Positions 25,619 through 34,167 of a stretch of 64,000 nt of DNA are shown here, in pieces. The notes under the pieces were generated by a model. It searched no databases, was not told the DNA's origin, and saw nothing but the letters and a program-made list of their open reading frames with translations. How positions within the stretch are numbered: position 1 is the stretch's first letter; each line of letters begins with the position of its first letter. The stretch comes from Deltaproteobacteria bacterium (GTDB taxonomy: Bacteria; JAGRBM01; JAHCIT01): the NCBI GenBank assembly GCA_026129095.1, contig JAHCIT010000004.1, forward strand, positions 270,850 to 334,849, in the 5' to 3' direction. The translations under genes were made by a program, and so were the position numbers.

Positions 25619-26341
25619 GGCGGGAAGCGGCGGCGCATCCTTGCAGCAGCGGGTTCCCCGCATTTGCGGAAGCAGGCCGGGGCCGGCCGTGCGGCCGCGA
25701 TTGCAGCTGATTCCCGAACCCGCGGCGGAACCGTAGCTCCCGCCCACGATCACACCGCCCCGTCCATCCTCGACCCACTCGGCCAGATTTCCGATCGCGT
25801 CCGAGAGCCCGCGCCGCGTCACGCAGCCGTACATCTCGCCCGACTTCCGGAGCTGCATGGGCCGGTCCGGATCCGGAGAGGCGATATTGCAGGCCCGCTC
25901 CACCCGGTAGAGCGAATGATCGCCCGTCGGTCCGCCGCCCGAACATCCGTCCCGGAACTCTTCAAGCGTGCAAAGCCGTTTGCCCGCCGACAGGCACGCC
26001 GTCCTCGCACTATCGGCTGTCTCCAGAACCTTGGGCGGAGATTTCCGCCGGTTCGGATACTCGTACCGGTCCATGCACACATCCCCCACGCGAACCATTT
26101 CTTCCGGGCAACCCCTCCTCAGGTCCGCCTCCGGATCATACCGCTCGTCGAGCCGGAAGGCGTAGCGGCCCGGGAACAGCACCGGTCCCAGCCGGTTCAG
26201 GAGAAACACGCCGCCCCAGATCACCGCGTTTGCCACCATGATCCACGCGAACCGCCGCCACATCTGGCGGCGGTCGTCATCGGGCTGGCGTTTTCCGGGT
26301 GCCGGGAATTCGGGCAGCGGCTGGCCGGGATTGTCTGTCAA
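25604..26341 (-). CDS. Membrane-anchored formylglycine-generating-enzyme-like (SUMF1/EgtB fold) protein
   Basis: A 245-residue protein. A single TM (about residues 32-50, WIMVANAVIWGGVFLL) follows a cytoplasmic basic stretch. The extracytoplasmic part has hallmarks of the FGE-sulfatase domain: EEMVRVGDVCMDRYEYPN, AGKRLCTLEEFRDGC, LSDAIGNLAEWV, and GGSYGSAAGSGISCNRG near the end. In true FGE the GGSF motif is followed directly by the first catalytic Cys; here that position is not Cys. Seven further Cys suggest disulphides. It is therefore probably a structural or ligand-binding relative rather than an active FGE. It precedes nothing on its strand and converges on the rhomboid gene. Confidence 0.75.
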   Translation of the reverse strand: MTDNPGQPLPEFPAPGKRQPDDDRRQMWRRFAWIMVANAVIWGGVFLLNRLGPVLFPGRYAFRLDERYDPEADLRRGCPEEMVRVGDVCMDRYEYPNRRKSPPKVLETADSARTACLSAGKRLCTLEEFRDGCSGGGPTGDHSLYRVERACNIASPDPDRPMQLRKSGEMYGCVTRRGLSDAIGNLAEWVEDGRGGVIVGGSYGSAAGSGISCNRGRTAGPGLLPQMRGTRCCKDAPPLPASPAP

Positions 26342-26377
26342 GCTGGAGACTCCAGTTCCGGAGGACAGGCGGGAACT

Positions 26378-26599
26378 TCAGTGAACGGTTGGCGAGCCAT
26401 CCGTGCCGTCCCCGCCGTCACCCTCGCCGGCGAGACCCTCTTCCTCATCATCCAGCACCGGGCCGCCCGGCACCCGGAACCCGCCGCTCATCCATGTGCC
26501 GAAATCGACCATCTGGCACCGCTTCGAGCAGAACGGGAAGTAGCGGCTTTCCTCCCGCACGAACTCCTGACGGCACTGGGGACAGCTCATTTTCGCCAT
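26378..26599 (-). CDS. yacG: Zinc-ribbon DNA gyrase inhibitor YacG
   Basis: A 73-residue protein with the YacG zinc finger: CPQCRQEF, then FCSKRCQMVDFGTWMSG, which supplies a C-x2-C and C-x3-C set. In E. coli YacG binds the GyrB C terminus and blocks DNA binding. The acidic Gly-rich tail (about 50-68) is longer than the E. coli one. I took the ATG at 26599, which has AGAGGA eight bases upstream; the same frame is open far upstream, but those starts carry no family sequence and would run across the tetR gene. It is 36 bp after the FGE-like gene on the same strand, so both may share a transcript. Confidence 0.9.
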   Translation of the reverse strand: MAKMSCPQCRQEFVREESRYFPFCSKRCQMVDFGTWMSGGFRVPGGPVLDDEEEGLAGEGDGGDGTDGSPTVH

Positions 26600-26696
26600 G
26601 GGCGTATCCTCTGAAATCCGGAAGACCGGACACAAACAGTCTAGCTCACCCGGCGCACCACCGGCGAAGATTGCCGGACCGGATATTTCAGGGGCC

Positions 26697-26748
26697 TTGA
26701 CAGCGGCACGGGGGGCCGATATCTGGATATTGACTGACGGGTCAATCA
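26697..26748 (+). promoter_or_regulatory. tetR promoter with overlapping palindromic operator
   Basis: TTGACA (26697-26702) and TATCTG (26720-26725) are 17 bp apart. Immediately downstream, 26731-26748 reads TGACTGACGGGTCAATCA, an 18-bp imperfect palindrome with seven of nine positions symmetric. Its place at the expected transcription start, 31 bp before the TetR start codon, is what an autorepressor operator would show. Confidence 0.55.
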
Positions 26749-26779
26749 CCAACCCGCCAGCAAAAGCATAGAGGTCCGC

Positions 26780-27436
26780 GTGCCGTCCAGAACCCCCCGC
26801 CTCCGAAAAGCCGCCACCCAGCCCGATGCCCAGAGCTCGCGGGCCGGTGCGCTCGAAAAGCGGAAGGCCATCCTCGACGCCGCCGTCAAGGTGTTCGCCA
26901 AGAAGGGCTACTACGGCTGCCGCGTGTCGGACATCGCCGAGGAGGCGGGCGTCGCCTACGGCCTTGTCTACCACTACTTCAAGAGCAAGGAGCAGGTGCT
27001 CAACTCCATCTTCCAGGAGCGGTGGAGCGTGTTTATCGCCCTCCTGAAACGGGTGGACGAGACGCCCGACCCGCTCGAAAAGAAGCTCCGCACCATCGTC
27101 AGCTACATGGTGGACGGCTACCGGCTGAACCCGGCCATGATGGAGGTGGTGATCCTCGAGATCTCGCGCAGTTCCAAGTTCTTCAGCGCCGCCCACACGG
27201 AGATATTCACCGACGCCATGACGCTTCTCGACCGGATGCTCACACGCGGCGTGGAAAACCGAGAGGTCCGCGCCGGACTCGACACCCGCACGGCCGCCTA
27301 TCTGTTTTTCGGCATGATCGAGACCGTGCTCACCGGTTTCGTGCTGGGAGCCCTCAAGACCGCCTCCACCGCCGACTTCGACCGGATCAAGACCGAGGTC
27401 GTCGAAACGTTCCTGAACGGCATCCGCGCCCGCTGA
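26780..27436 (+). CDS. TetR-family transcriptional regulator
   Basis: A 218-residue regulator. The N-terminal helix-turn-helix covers about residues 26-72: KRKAILDAAVKVFAKKGYYG, SDIAEEAGVAYGLVYHYF and KSKEQVLNSIF. The C-terminal ligand domain resembles FadR/PaaR-type TetR proteins that respond to acyl-CoA, which is inference. The start is GTG with GAGG upstream. The gene is divergent from yacG across 180 bp that hold its promoter and palindromic operator. The target genes beyond itself are not visible here; the acyl-CoA genes elsewhere in the window carry no matching palindrome that I could find. Confidence 0.9.
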   Translation: MPSRTPRLRKAATQPDAQSSRAGALEKRKAILDAAVKVFAKKGYYGCRVSDIAEEAGVAYGLVYHYFKSKEQVLNSIFQERWSVFIALLKRVDETPDPLEKKLRTIVSYMVDGYRLNPAMMEVVILEISRSSKFFSAAHTEIFTDAMTLLDRMLTRGVENREVRAGLDTRTAAYLFFGMIETVLTGFVLGALKTASTADFDRIKTEVVETFLNGIRAR

Positions 27437-27518
27437 GAGCGGGGATAGATTGTCATAATCAATCCTGTGTTGCTGCCACTGGGGTAGGGAAGTCACACAA
27501 TTCCGGCCGCAGGGGTGA

Positions 27519-27594
27519 TGGTGCCGAGGGGCGGACTCGAACCGCCGACACGTGGATTTTCAGTCCACTGCTCTACCAACTGAGCTACCACGGC
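27519..27594 (-). tRNA. tRNA-Phe (GAA)
   Basis: A 76-nt cloverleaf on the minus strand. The anticodon loop is CTGAAAA with anticodon GAA on a 5-bp stem GTGGA/TCCAC. The D arm (GCTCAGTTGGTAGAGC), the variable loop GTGTC and the T arm GGCGG-TTCGAGT-CCGCC are standard. CCA is encoded in the genome. The acceptor stem GCCGTGG/CCTCGGC has a U-U mismatch at 5-68. No clear terminator follows; a hairpin at 27630-27648 lies just upstream. Confidence 0.95.
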
Positions 27595-27680
27595 ATGATG
27601 CGGACGCGGGAAGGCCGCCGGGTGCGGCCGGAGCGGTGTCGCCGCTCCACGGGCTTTTAGGTAGCCACTTTTCCGGCCCA

Positions 27681-27707
27681 AGTAAATCCCCGAACGGGGC
27701 GGTTTTT
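27681..27707. terminator. Bidirectional-looking terminator hairpin after the molybdopterin gene
   Basis: A 5-bp perfect stem CCCCG-AA-CGGGG (27688-27699) has TTTTT on its plus-strand side (27703-27707) and ATTTACTT on its minus-strand side. On the minus strand it lies about 30 bp after the stop of the molybdopterin oxidoreductase gene and would end that transcript before the tRNA. Confidence 0.5.
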
Positions 27708-27727
27708 CATCTTCCCAGGCTGCCGCT

Positions 27728-29926
27728 TCAACCGGCCTCGGCCATCGGCTCGGCCGCCCGGCGAACCTCCACCCGGATGCCGTTCAGGTGCGCCATCCCG
27801 GCGAACTTCTCCAGCGCGCCCGGCCCGTCGGCAGCAAGGAGGTTCGCGTTCGCGCCGGAGGTCCGGCTGGCGATGCTGAGGCCGTCGGCCTTCCTGTGCC
27901 CCCATCCATGCGGAAGCGCGACCACCCTGGGCATCATCTCGTCGGTGATTTTCACCGGCGCCGTGACCGTGGCCGTGGCCGAGCTGATCTCGGCCAGATC
28001 GCCGTCCTCCAGTTCCGCCCGGCGGGCGTCCTCCGGGTGCATGTAGAGGTAGTTCGTCCGGCGCTCGCCCTTCACGAACTCCTCGATATTGTGCATCCAG
28101 GAGTTGTGCGTGAACCGCTCGCGCTTGCTGATCAGCTTGAGCTGCTCCCGGCACTGGAGTTCCTCGGCGTAGTCGCGCACGAGGTCGCGGGCGGCGTCCA
28201 CCAGGTCCGGCGGCGCAAGATCGATCTTTCCGTCACCGGTCAATACCCGCTTGCCGAGGAAATCCCCTGCCGGGTTCGGCTTCAGCAGAACCCCGTGCGG
28301 CTTCTTCCTGAGCGCCCAGGGGGTGATCTGGCGCGAGGCGAGCACCAGCATCTCCATCATCCGTTCCGGCCTGAAGCCGACACGGCCGCCGATCAGCGGC
28401 AGTTTCGATAACAGGCGGTTCAGGTTGAAATAGGCCTGCACCGGTTTTGCCCCGAAAATGCTGATGCCGCAGGCACGGGCCAGCTCGGTGTAGATCCACC
28501 ACTCGTCGCGCTGCTCGGCGTCGGGCTGGACCATCGCATCGGTCCACTGGAGGTATGGTACCGGCTGGAAGCCATTGGCCGGCATGGGCAGGTCCGGCCG
28601 CTCGAAAAACGACAGCGACGGCAGGATATAGTGGGCGAGATTGCCGGTCTCGTTGCGGAACATGTCCACCGAGACGATCAGTTCCAGCTTCTTCAGGGCC
28701 TCCTCCATCCGCGACCCGTTCGGGCAGGAAAGCAGCGGATTTCCGGCCGAGACGAACAGCGCACGGATCTGCCCGTCCCCCGGCGTGAGGATTTCATCCG
28801 GCAGCACGCCGGCCGGGAAGCTGTCCATGACGCTTTCGAAGTTCCCGATCCGCGACCGGGCCTTGCGGGCTCCGACCCCGGCCATCTTCCCCAGCCGCGG
28901 AAGATCAACCAGGCCTCGCGAGACGATCATCCCGCCCCGGCGGTCCAGGTTCCCCGACACGCAGTTGATGACGTTCAGGACCCAATAGGCGAGCGTGCTG
29001 TTTTTGGCCATGTTGAGGCCGGTCGAGCAGTACAGGGCCGAGCCCTTCGAGTTTCGGTACCGGGCCACCATCTCGCGCAGCTTTTCCGCCGGGATCCCGG
29101 TCACCTTCTCGGCCTGCTCCGGCGTCCACTGGCGGGCCAGCTTCTCGGCAGCGTCCCAGTTCTTCATGTATTTCCCGATCAGGTCGTTCCGGACTCCGCC
29201 CGTGGCGATCAGCTCGTTCAGGAACGCCAGCAGGAAATAGACATCCGTGTCGGGCCGGACGAAAACCTGCTCGCCCAGTCCGCGGGCCGATTCGGTCTTC
29301 CGCGGGTTGACGAAATAGACCTTGCCGCCGCGCTGCTCGATCGCCTTCAGCCGCTCGATCGGCCGTGGCGCGCTCACGAAGCTCATCTGCGAGATGGCGG
29401 GATTGGACCCCACGATAATGAAGCAATCCACGTGGTCGAAATCCGGTATGGGCTGGATGGCCGGTGAGCCATACATGCGGATGGTCGCGGCGAACTTGTT
29501 GTTACAGTCCTGCGAACCGGCCGAATAGAAGTTCTTGCTCCCGAGGCCGGACAGGAAGGCCTGCGAGAACACCGGATGGGTGCCGCTGAAGGCCGCCGGA
29601 TTCCCCATGTACATCGCGATGGAGCTGGGGCCGTGCTGGCGGCGGAGTTCCTTCACTTTCCGGCCGATCTCGCTGAAGGCCCGGTCCCAGGTGATCCGGA
29701 CCCACTTGTCGCCCACCCGTTTCATCGGGTGCTTGATCCGGTCGGGCGAGTTGTGGACATCGAGAAACCTGATCCCCTTGATGCACACGTAGCCCTGGGT
29801 CACCACATGCTCGCGGTCGGGTTCGACCTTGACGATGCGGTTTCCCTCCGTCGTCACTTCCAGGCCGCAGGCGGCCTCGCAGATGCGGCAAAAAGTCGTC
29901 TTGGTCTCCGTCACCGGTCCGGACAT
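27728..29926 (-). CDS. Molybdopterin-dependent oxidoreductase (DMSO reductase superfamily)
   Basis: A 732-residue cytoplasmic-type molybdopterin guanine dinucleotide enzyme. The N-terminal [4Fe-4S] motif is CRICEAACGLEV...GYVCIKG (C-x2-C-x3-C and a later Cys). The molybdopterin domain contains ITWDRAFSEIG, YMGNPAAFSGTHP and IVGSNPAISQMSF; a Cys in AGSQDCNNKFA is a possible molybdenum ligand. The C-terminal dinucleotide-binding domain includes MHPEDARRAELEDGDLAEIS and VALPHGWGH. There is no Tat signal. I chose the ATG at 29926, with GGGGGA eight bases upstream, over the ATG 13 codons earlier. No partner subunit is nearby. It resembles formate-dehydrogenase- or polysulfide-type oxidoreductases of unassigned substrate. 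Confidence 0.88.
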   Translation of the reverse strand: MSGPVTETKTTFCRICEAACGLEVTTEGNRIVKVEPDREHVVTQGYVCIKGIRFLDVHNSPDRIKHPMKRVGDKWVRITWDRAFSEIGRKVKELRRQHGPSSIAMYMGNPAAFSGTHPVFSQAFLSGLGSKNFYSAGSQDCNNKFAATIRMYGSPAIQPIPDFDHVDCFIIVGSNPAISQMSFVSAPRPIERLKAIEQRGGKVYFVNPRKTESARGLGEQVFVRPDTDVYFLLAFLNELIATGGVRNDLIGKYMKNWDAAEKLARQWTPEQAEKVTGIPAEKLREMVARYRNSKGSALYCSTGLNMAKNSTLAYWVLNVINCVSGNLDRRGGMIVSRGLVDLPRLGKMAGVGARKARSRIGNFESVMDSFPAGVLPDEILTPGDGQIRALFVSAGNPLLSCPNGSRMEEALKKLELIVSVDMFRNETGNLAHYILPSLSFFERPDLPMPANGFQPVPYLQWTDAMVQPDAEQRDEWWIYTELARACGISIFGAKPVQAYFNLNRLLSKLPLIGGRVGFRPERMMEMLVLASRQITPWALRKKPHGVLLKPNPAGDFLGKRVLTGDGKIDLAPPDLVDAARDLVRDYAEELQCREQLKLISKRERFTHNSWMHNIEEFVKGERRTNYLYMHPEDARRAELEDGDLAEISSATATVTAPVKITDEMMPRVVALPHGWGHRKADGLSIASRTSGANANLLAADGPGALEKFAGMAHLNGIRVEVRRAAEPMAEAG

Positions 29927-30138
29927 GATCGGTCCCCCTGTTGTTTCGTCCCGCCAGCATATCACTGGCCGGGCTCCCTGGTACCGGCAAAACCCTAGAG
30001 GCTCAGGGCCGGACTGACAAGCATGTCATTTTTGAGTGCCCCGATGGTTTTCCCCTTGCCCCGACCGGCTGGCCGGGGTATCCCGTCCGGCTGGGGGACG
30101 CCCGGAACCGGTACCGGTTCCGGGCAGCAACAGAGGCG

Positions 30139-31587
30139 ATGACGCTCGGACAATATCTCGTCAAAAATGGCTTCGCCACACCGGCGCAGATCGATGATGC
30201 GCTGAACCTCCAGGTCGTATATGGCGGCCGGCTGGGCACGAACCTGCTGGAAGTGGGCGCCCTGGACGAGCGCACCCTCGCCAAGGCGCTCTCGAAATAC
30301 CACAAGGTAAAGGCCCTGGACCCCACAGCCCCGCTGACCGTGCGGCCCGATGCCTTCGAACTCATCAGCCGCCATTTCGCCCGGAAATACAACTGCATTC
30401 CCATGTGGACCGAGGGGCAAAAACTCTACGTGGCCACATCGGACCCCCGTAACCAGTTCAGCCTGGAGGCGATCGCACGGGTGACGGGCCGCCAGATCGT
30501 CCCGCTGGTGATGCCAGAACTGAAGTTCCACGCGGCCCTGGAGAAGTTCTACAACATCAAGCGCGAACTCAGGTTCGTGACGCTCTCGATGAAGCTGATC
30601 GAGCGCGAGCGGCGGAAGAAGGCCCAGAAGGTCAAGCCCAAGGAGGAAGCCCCCAAGGCCGCCCCGCCGACCGAAGACCTGATGCCGGAAGAAGTCTTCG
30701 AAGGCCAGATCGCGTCGCTCCAGGAACGGCAGGGGATGACGACCGCCCCGCTCTCCGGGGACCATCCGTTCGGCGACACCGAAGCCCCCGCCGCTGCGGC
30801 AAAGGCCCGCGCTCCGGCGGCCAGCGCGCCGCCAAGCATGCCTCCCGGCGACCCGAACGCGCAGACGCACACTCCATTCGCCGGCAAGGGTGTGCAGGTG
30901 ATCGACCGCGAGGCCCTCGCCCGCGCCGAGGCCGAAAGCGCCGACGAGATACTTGAAATCGACGATGCCGACATCATTGAAATCGATGATGCCGATATCA
31001 TCGAGGAAGTCGTCTACTCGCAGTCGGCGGATGCCGCGCCCGAGGAGATACTCGAAGCCGACGAAGCGGAACTGGAAGCGCCGAAGTTCACCGCCATCGA
31101 CCTCAAGACGGCCCAGCAGATGATCGCCGACGCCAGGAACCGAGACGATATCGCACGCGCGGCCCTCTCGCTGGCGCTGAATACCATGAGCCGGGCGCTG
31201 ATCTTCATCGTGAAGGGCAACCTCGTGATGGGCTGGGACGGCGCCGGAGAACAGGTGGACCGGGGCACCATCCAGAGCCTGGTGCTGCCGCTGAACGTCC
31301 CCAGCGCGTTCAAGTTCGTCTTCGACACGCGGGCGCCATTCGTGGGCCCGCTGCCGGCCAACGAAACCAACGACCAGTTCCTGAAGCTGCTCGGCGGGGC
31401 GCGGCCCAAATCGTCCGTGATCTTCCCGATCCTCTTCCGTGGACGGGTTGTGAATGTTATTTATGCCGATTCAGGACCGGGCAAGCTGGCCTCGACGGAC
31501 ATTTCGGACCTGCAAATCCTGTCCCCGAAGATCCCGGCGACCTTCGACCGCATCCTGAACGAACGCAAGCGCAAAGTGTCCGGGTAA
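30139..31587 (+). CDS. MshEN (GspE N-terminal)-domain regulatory protein with acidic repeat and GAF-like C terminus
   Basis: A 482-residue protein without a known function. Residues 1-150 are an MshEN/GspE N-terminal domain (MTLGQYLVKNGFATPAQIDD, LLEVGALDERTLAKALSKY), a fold that can bind cyclic-di-GMP. A Lys-rich stretch (about 155-170) and a Pro/Ala linker follow. Around 270-295 there is a tandem acidic repeat of IDDADIIE. The C-terminal 170 residues (ARNRDDIARAALSLALNTM, ALIFIVKGNLVMGWDG) look GAF-like. No ATPase domain is present, so it is not a secretion ATPase. The ATG at 30139 was chosen because the conserved domain begins there; upstream frame extends about 66 codons with no family sequence. 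The 212-bp gap upstream shows nothing else. Confidence 0.75.
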   Translation: MTLGQYLVKNGFATPAQIDDALNLQVVYGGRLGTNLLEVGALDERTLAKALSKYHKVKALDPTAPLTVRPDAFELISRHFARKYNCIPMWTEGQKLYVATSDPRNQFSLEAIARVTGRQIVPLVMPELKFHAALEKFYNIKRELRFVTLSMKLIERERRKKAQKVKPKEEAPKAAPPTEDLMPEEVFEGQIASLQERQGMTTAPLSGDHPFGDTEAPAAAAKARAPAASAPPSMPPGDPNAQTHTPFAGKGVQVIDREALARAEAESADEILEIDDADIIEIDDADIIEEVVYSQSADAAPEEILEADEAELEAPKFTAIDLKTAQQMIADARNRDDIARAALSLALNTMSRALIFIVKGNLVMGWDGAGEQVDRGTIQSLVLPLNVPSAFKFVFDTRAPFVGPLPANETNDQFLKLLGGARPKSSVIFPILFRGRVVNVIYADSGPGKLASTDISDLQILSPKIPATFDRILNERKRKVSG

Positions 31588-31653
31588 CCGGCTTCCGGCC
31601 CCGGCATAAGGGCTGCCAGACCGGCAGGCCATCACGGCTCCAGGGAGGAACCG

Positions 31654-32358
31654 GTGCAGAAACTGTTGCAAGGCATACTGAACTTCCGCAGGAACGTCGC
31701 CCCCGGCTATGCGGAGACGTTCGCCAAGCTCGCCCTCGGCCAGTCACCCGACACCCTGCTTATTGCCTGTTCCGACAGCCGCGTTGTTCCCAACCTGTTC
31801 GCCTCGACCGAACCCGGCGACATGTTCGTCCTCCGGAACGTGGCCAACCTGGTCCCTCCCTATGACGATTCCCGTCCCGATACCGGCACCGAATCGGAAG
31901 GGGCCGCCATCGAATTCTCCGTCCGGACACTGGGGATTTCCGACATCATCGTCTGCGGCCATTCGGAATGCGGCGGCATGCAGGCCCTGATGCGCGGCCG
32001 GGAGCAGATTCCCGCCCGGAACCTCCGTGCCTGGCTCGCCAACGGCGACCGGTCCCTGTTCCGGTACCGGGCGGGTGAACGGGCAAGTCCGGAACCGGAC
32101 GCCGTCAACCAGCTTTCCCAGCTCAACGTGCTCCAGCAGATGGATCACCTCGCCACCTATCCGGTAATCCGGGAAAAAATGGACGCCGGGAAGCTCCGCC
32201 TGCACGGCTGGTGGTTCGAGATATCCACGACCATCGTGCACGCCTGGGATCCGCTGGAAAACCGGTTCGTGCCGATTGACGAGATGGAAGCCGAGCGGAT
32301 CATGCAGCGCCTCCATGCCGAGTCCAGCGGCGGCCCGCAGGCCTCCGGTTCCCGCTGA
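31654..32358 (+). CDS. Beta-class carbonic anhydrase
   Basis: Reversible CO2 hydration in the cytoplasm. The 234-residue protein has the beta-class zinc site: Cys and Asp in IACSDSRVVPN, then His and Cys in VCGHSECGGMQAL. Gly-rich FVLRNVANLVPPY is also conserved. The start is GTG with a strong AGGGAGG upstream. The nearest neighbours (MshEN protein, proS) are functionally unrelated, and the 66-bp and 90-bp gaps around it suggest its own or a shared transcript. The C-terminal 25 residues are low-complexity. Confidence 0.94.
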   Translation: MQKLLQGILNFRRNVAPGYAETFAKLALGQSPDTLLIACSDSRVVPNLFASTEPGDMFVLRNVANLVPPYDDSRPDTGTESEGAAIEFSVRTLGISDIIVCGHSECGGMQALMRGREQIPARNLRAWLANGDRSLFRYRAGERASPEPDAVNQLSQLNVLQQMDHLATYPVIREKMDAGKLRLHGWWFEISTTIVHAWDPLENRFVPIDEMEAERIMQRLHAESSGGPQASGSR

Positions 32359-32448
32359 GCTGCCAGCCCTCCGTTTGCCACCTTCCGGGCGTCAAGTTAC
32401 ACCAACGCATCCCAGCTGGTACCCCAAGAACAGGAAGAACAATCCCCC

Positions 32449-34167
32449 GTGCGCCAGAGCCACTACCACCTGCCAACGCTCCGTGAAGACCCCGCCGATG
32501 CCGAGCTGATTTCACACAAGCTGCTGTTGCGGGCCGGCCTGATCCGCAAGATTGCCGCCGGCATATATGACTACCTGCCAGTGGGCCTGCGTGCGCTCAG
32601 GAAGGTGGAACGAATCGTCCGCGAGGAGATGGACCGGTCCGGCGGCCTGGAGGTCCAGCTCCCCGGCGTCGTCCCGTCGGAACTGTGGGTCGAGTCGGGA
32701 CGCTGGTCCAAATACGGGAAAGAACTCCTTCGCCTCAAGGACCGGCACAGTCACGAGTTCTGCATCGGCCCTACTCACGAAGAAGCCATCGTCGATCTTG
32801 TCCGCCAGGATTTGCGGAGCTACCGCGAGCTTCCCCGGAACTTCTACCAGATCGGCAACAAGTTCCGTGACGAGGTGCGCCCCCGGTTCGGCCTGATGCG
32901 CGGACGTGAGTTCCTGATGAAGGACGGCTACAGCTTCCATCCGTCCTACGATGATCTGGACCGCGAATACGAGAACATGCGGCAGGCCTACAGCCGGGTT
33001 TTCGAACGCTGCGGCCTCAGGTTCCGCGTCGTCGAGGCCGACACCGGAGCCATCGGCGGGTCGTCCTCCCACGAGTTCACCGTGCTGGCCGATGCGGGCG
33101 AGGATGCCATCGCCTCATGCAACAGCTGCAGCTACACGGCCAATGTTGAAAAGGCCGAGGCTCGCGCCACGGATCCGGCCCCTGGGAAGCCCCAGAAGCC
33201 GAAGCCGGAGGAAGTGCACACCCCGAACCTCAAGACCGTCGAGGAGGTGGCCGCGTTTCTCGGCATGACGCCACACCAGAAGATCAAGACCATGATCTAC
33301 GACACCGACCTCGGTCCGGTTGTGGCACTGGTCCGCGGCGACGATACGGTCAACGAGATCAAGCTCAAGAACGCCTGCAAGGCCGAGTGGGTTCTGCTTG
33401 CCAGCGATGAGACTGTCCGGAAGGTCACCGGCGCTCCGCCGGGCTTTGCGGGCCCCGTCGGCCTCAAAATAGCGGCCCCGATCTATGCCGACCACACCAT
33501 CCAGACGCTCGTGGATGCGGGCTGCGGGGCCAATCGTGAGGACTATCACCTGATTGGCGTCAATCCCGGCCGGGATTTCCAGCCAAAGGCCTATGTCGAG
33601 CTCCGGACGGTCAGGGCCGGTGATGCCTGTCCACGCTGCCCAAACGGGAAGCTGGACCTTTTGCGGGGAATCGAGGTCGGCCACATCTTCAAGCTGGGAA
33701 CCCGCTATTCGGAGCCGATGGGACTCAGTTTCCTGGCCGAGAACGGCGAAAAGCAGACGGTCATCATGGGTACTTATGGCATCGGTGTGAGCCGGACGCT
33801 TCAGGCGGCTGTCGAACAGAATCATGACGCGGACGGCATCATATTCCCGCATGGAATCGCACCCTTCGATGTTCATCTGGTCTGCGTGAATGCGAATCAG
33901 CCCGAGGTCATCGAGGTCGCCGACCGGATGTACGACCTGCTCCGGCGGTCCGGCGTGGAAGTCCTTTATGACGACCGGGATGAGCGCCCCGGCATCAAGT
34001 TCAAGGATGCCGATCTTCTGGGACTCCCCGTCCGGATGTCGGTCGGCGCCAAGGGACTCAAGGACGGAGTTGTCGAGTTCCGCCGGCGCAAGGATGGCGA
34101 GACCAGCCGGGTTGCCCTTGCAGAGGTGGAAACCTTCGTGAAAACTCACCTCCTGCGGCAGGACTGA
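32449..34167 (+). CDS. proS: Prolyl-tRNA synthetase, bacterial type
   Basis: Charges tRNA-Pro. At 572 residues it is the long bacterial form with an editing insertion. Class II motifs are visible: VQLPGVVPSELW, FCIGPTHEEAIVDLV and YQIGNKFRDEVRPRFGLMRGREFLMKD-type sequence around residues 137-163. The editing (INS) domain covers about 225-400 (VEEVAAFLGMTPHQKIKTMI). The C-terminal anticodon domain begins around IAPFDVHLVCVN. The start is GTG. Its TGA overlaps the ATG of the PATAN gene as TGATG, beginning a tight five-gene operon. Confidence 0.96.
   Translation: MRQSHYHLPTLREDPADAELISHKLLLRAGLIRKIAAGIYDYLPVGLRALRKVERIVREEMDRSGGLEVQLPGVVPSELWVESGRWSKYGKELLRLKDRHSHEFCIGPTHEEAIVDLVRQDLRSYRELPRNFYQIGNKFRDEVRPRFGLMRGREFLMKDGYSFHPSYDDLDREYENMRQAYSRVFERCGLRFRVVEADTGAIGGSSSHEFTVLADAGEDAIASCNSCSYTANVEKAEARATDPAPGKPQKPKPEEVHTPNLKTVEEVAAFLGMTPHQKIKTMIYDTDLGPVVALVRGDDTVNEIKLKNACKAEWVLLASDETVRKVTGAPPGFAGPVGLKIAAPIYADHTIQTLVDAGCGANREDYHLIGVNPGRDFQPKAYVELRTVRAGDACPRCPNGKLDLLRGIEVGHIFKLGTRYSEPMGLSFLAENGEKQTVIMGTYGIGVSRTLQAAVEQNHDADGIIFPHGIAPFDVHLVCVNANQPEVIEVADRMYDLLRRSGVEVLYDDRDERPGIKFKDADLLGLPVRMSVGAKGLKDGVVEFRRRKDGETSRVALAEVETFVKTHLLRQD

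Noticed and set aside
26378-27496. 372-codon reading of the yacG frame
   Set aside because: The upstream part runs antisense through tetR and its operator. Only the last 73 codons carry the YacG zinc finger and have a ribosome binding site.
27630-27658. Plus-strand hairpin followed by ACGGGCTTTT
   Set aside because: The T run is six bases from the stem and no plus-strand gene needs it. It is probably part of the GC-rich spacer before the tRNA.
29941-30138. 66-codon N-terminal extension of the MshEN protein
   Set aside because: The conserved domain begins at the ATG at 30139. The extension has a stretch resembling GLPGTGKT, but no ATPase fold follows, so it is chance.
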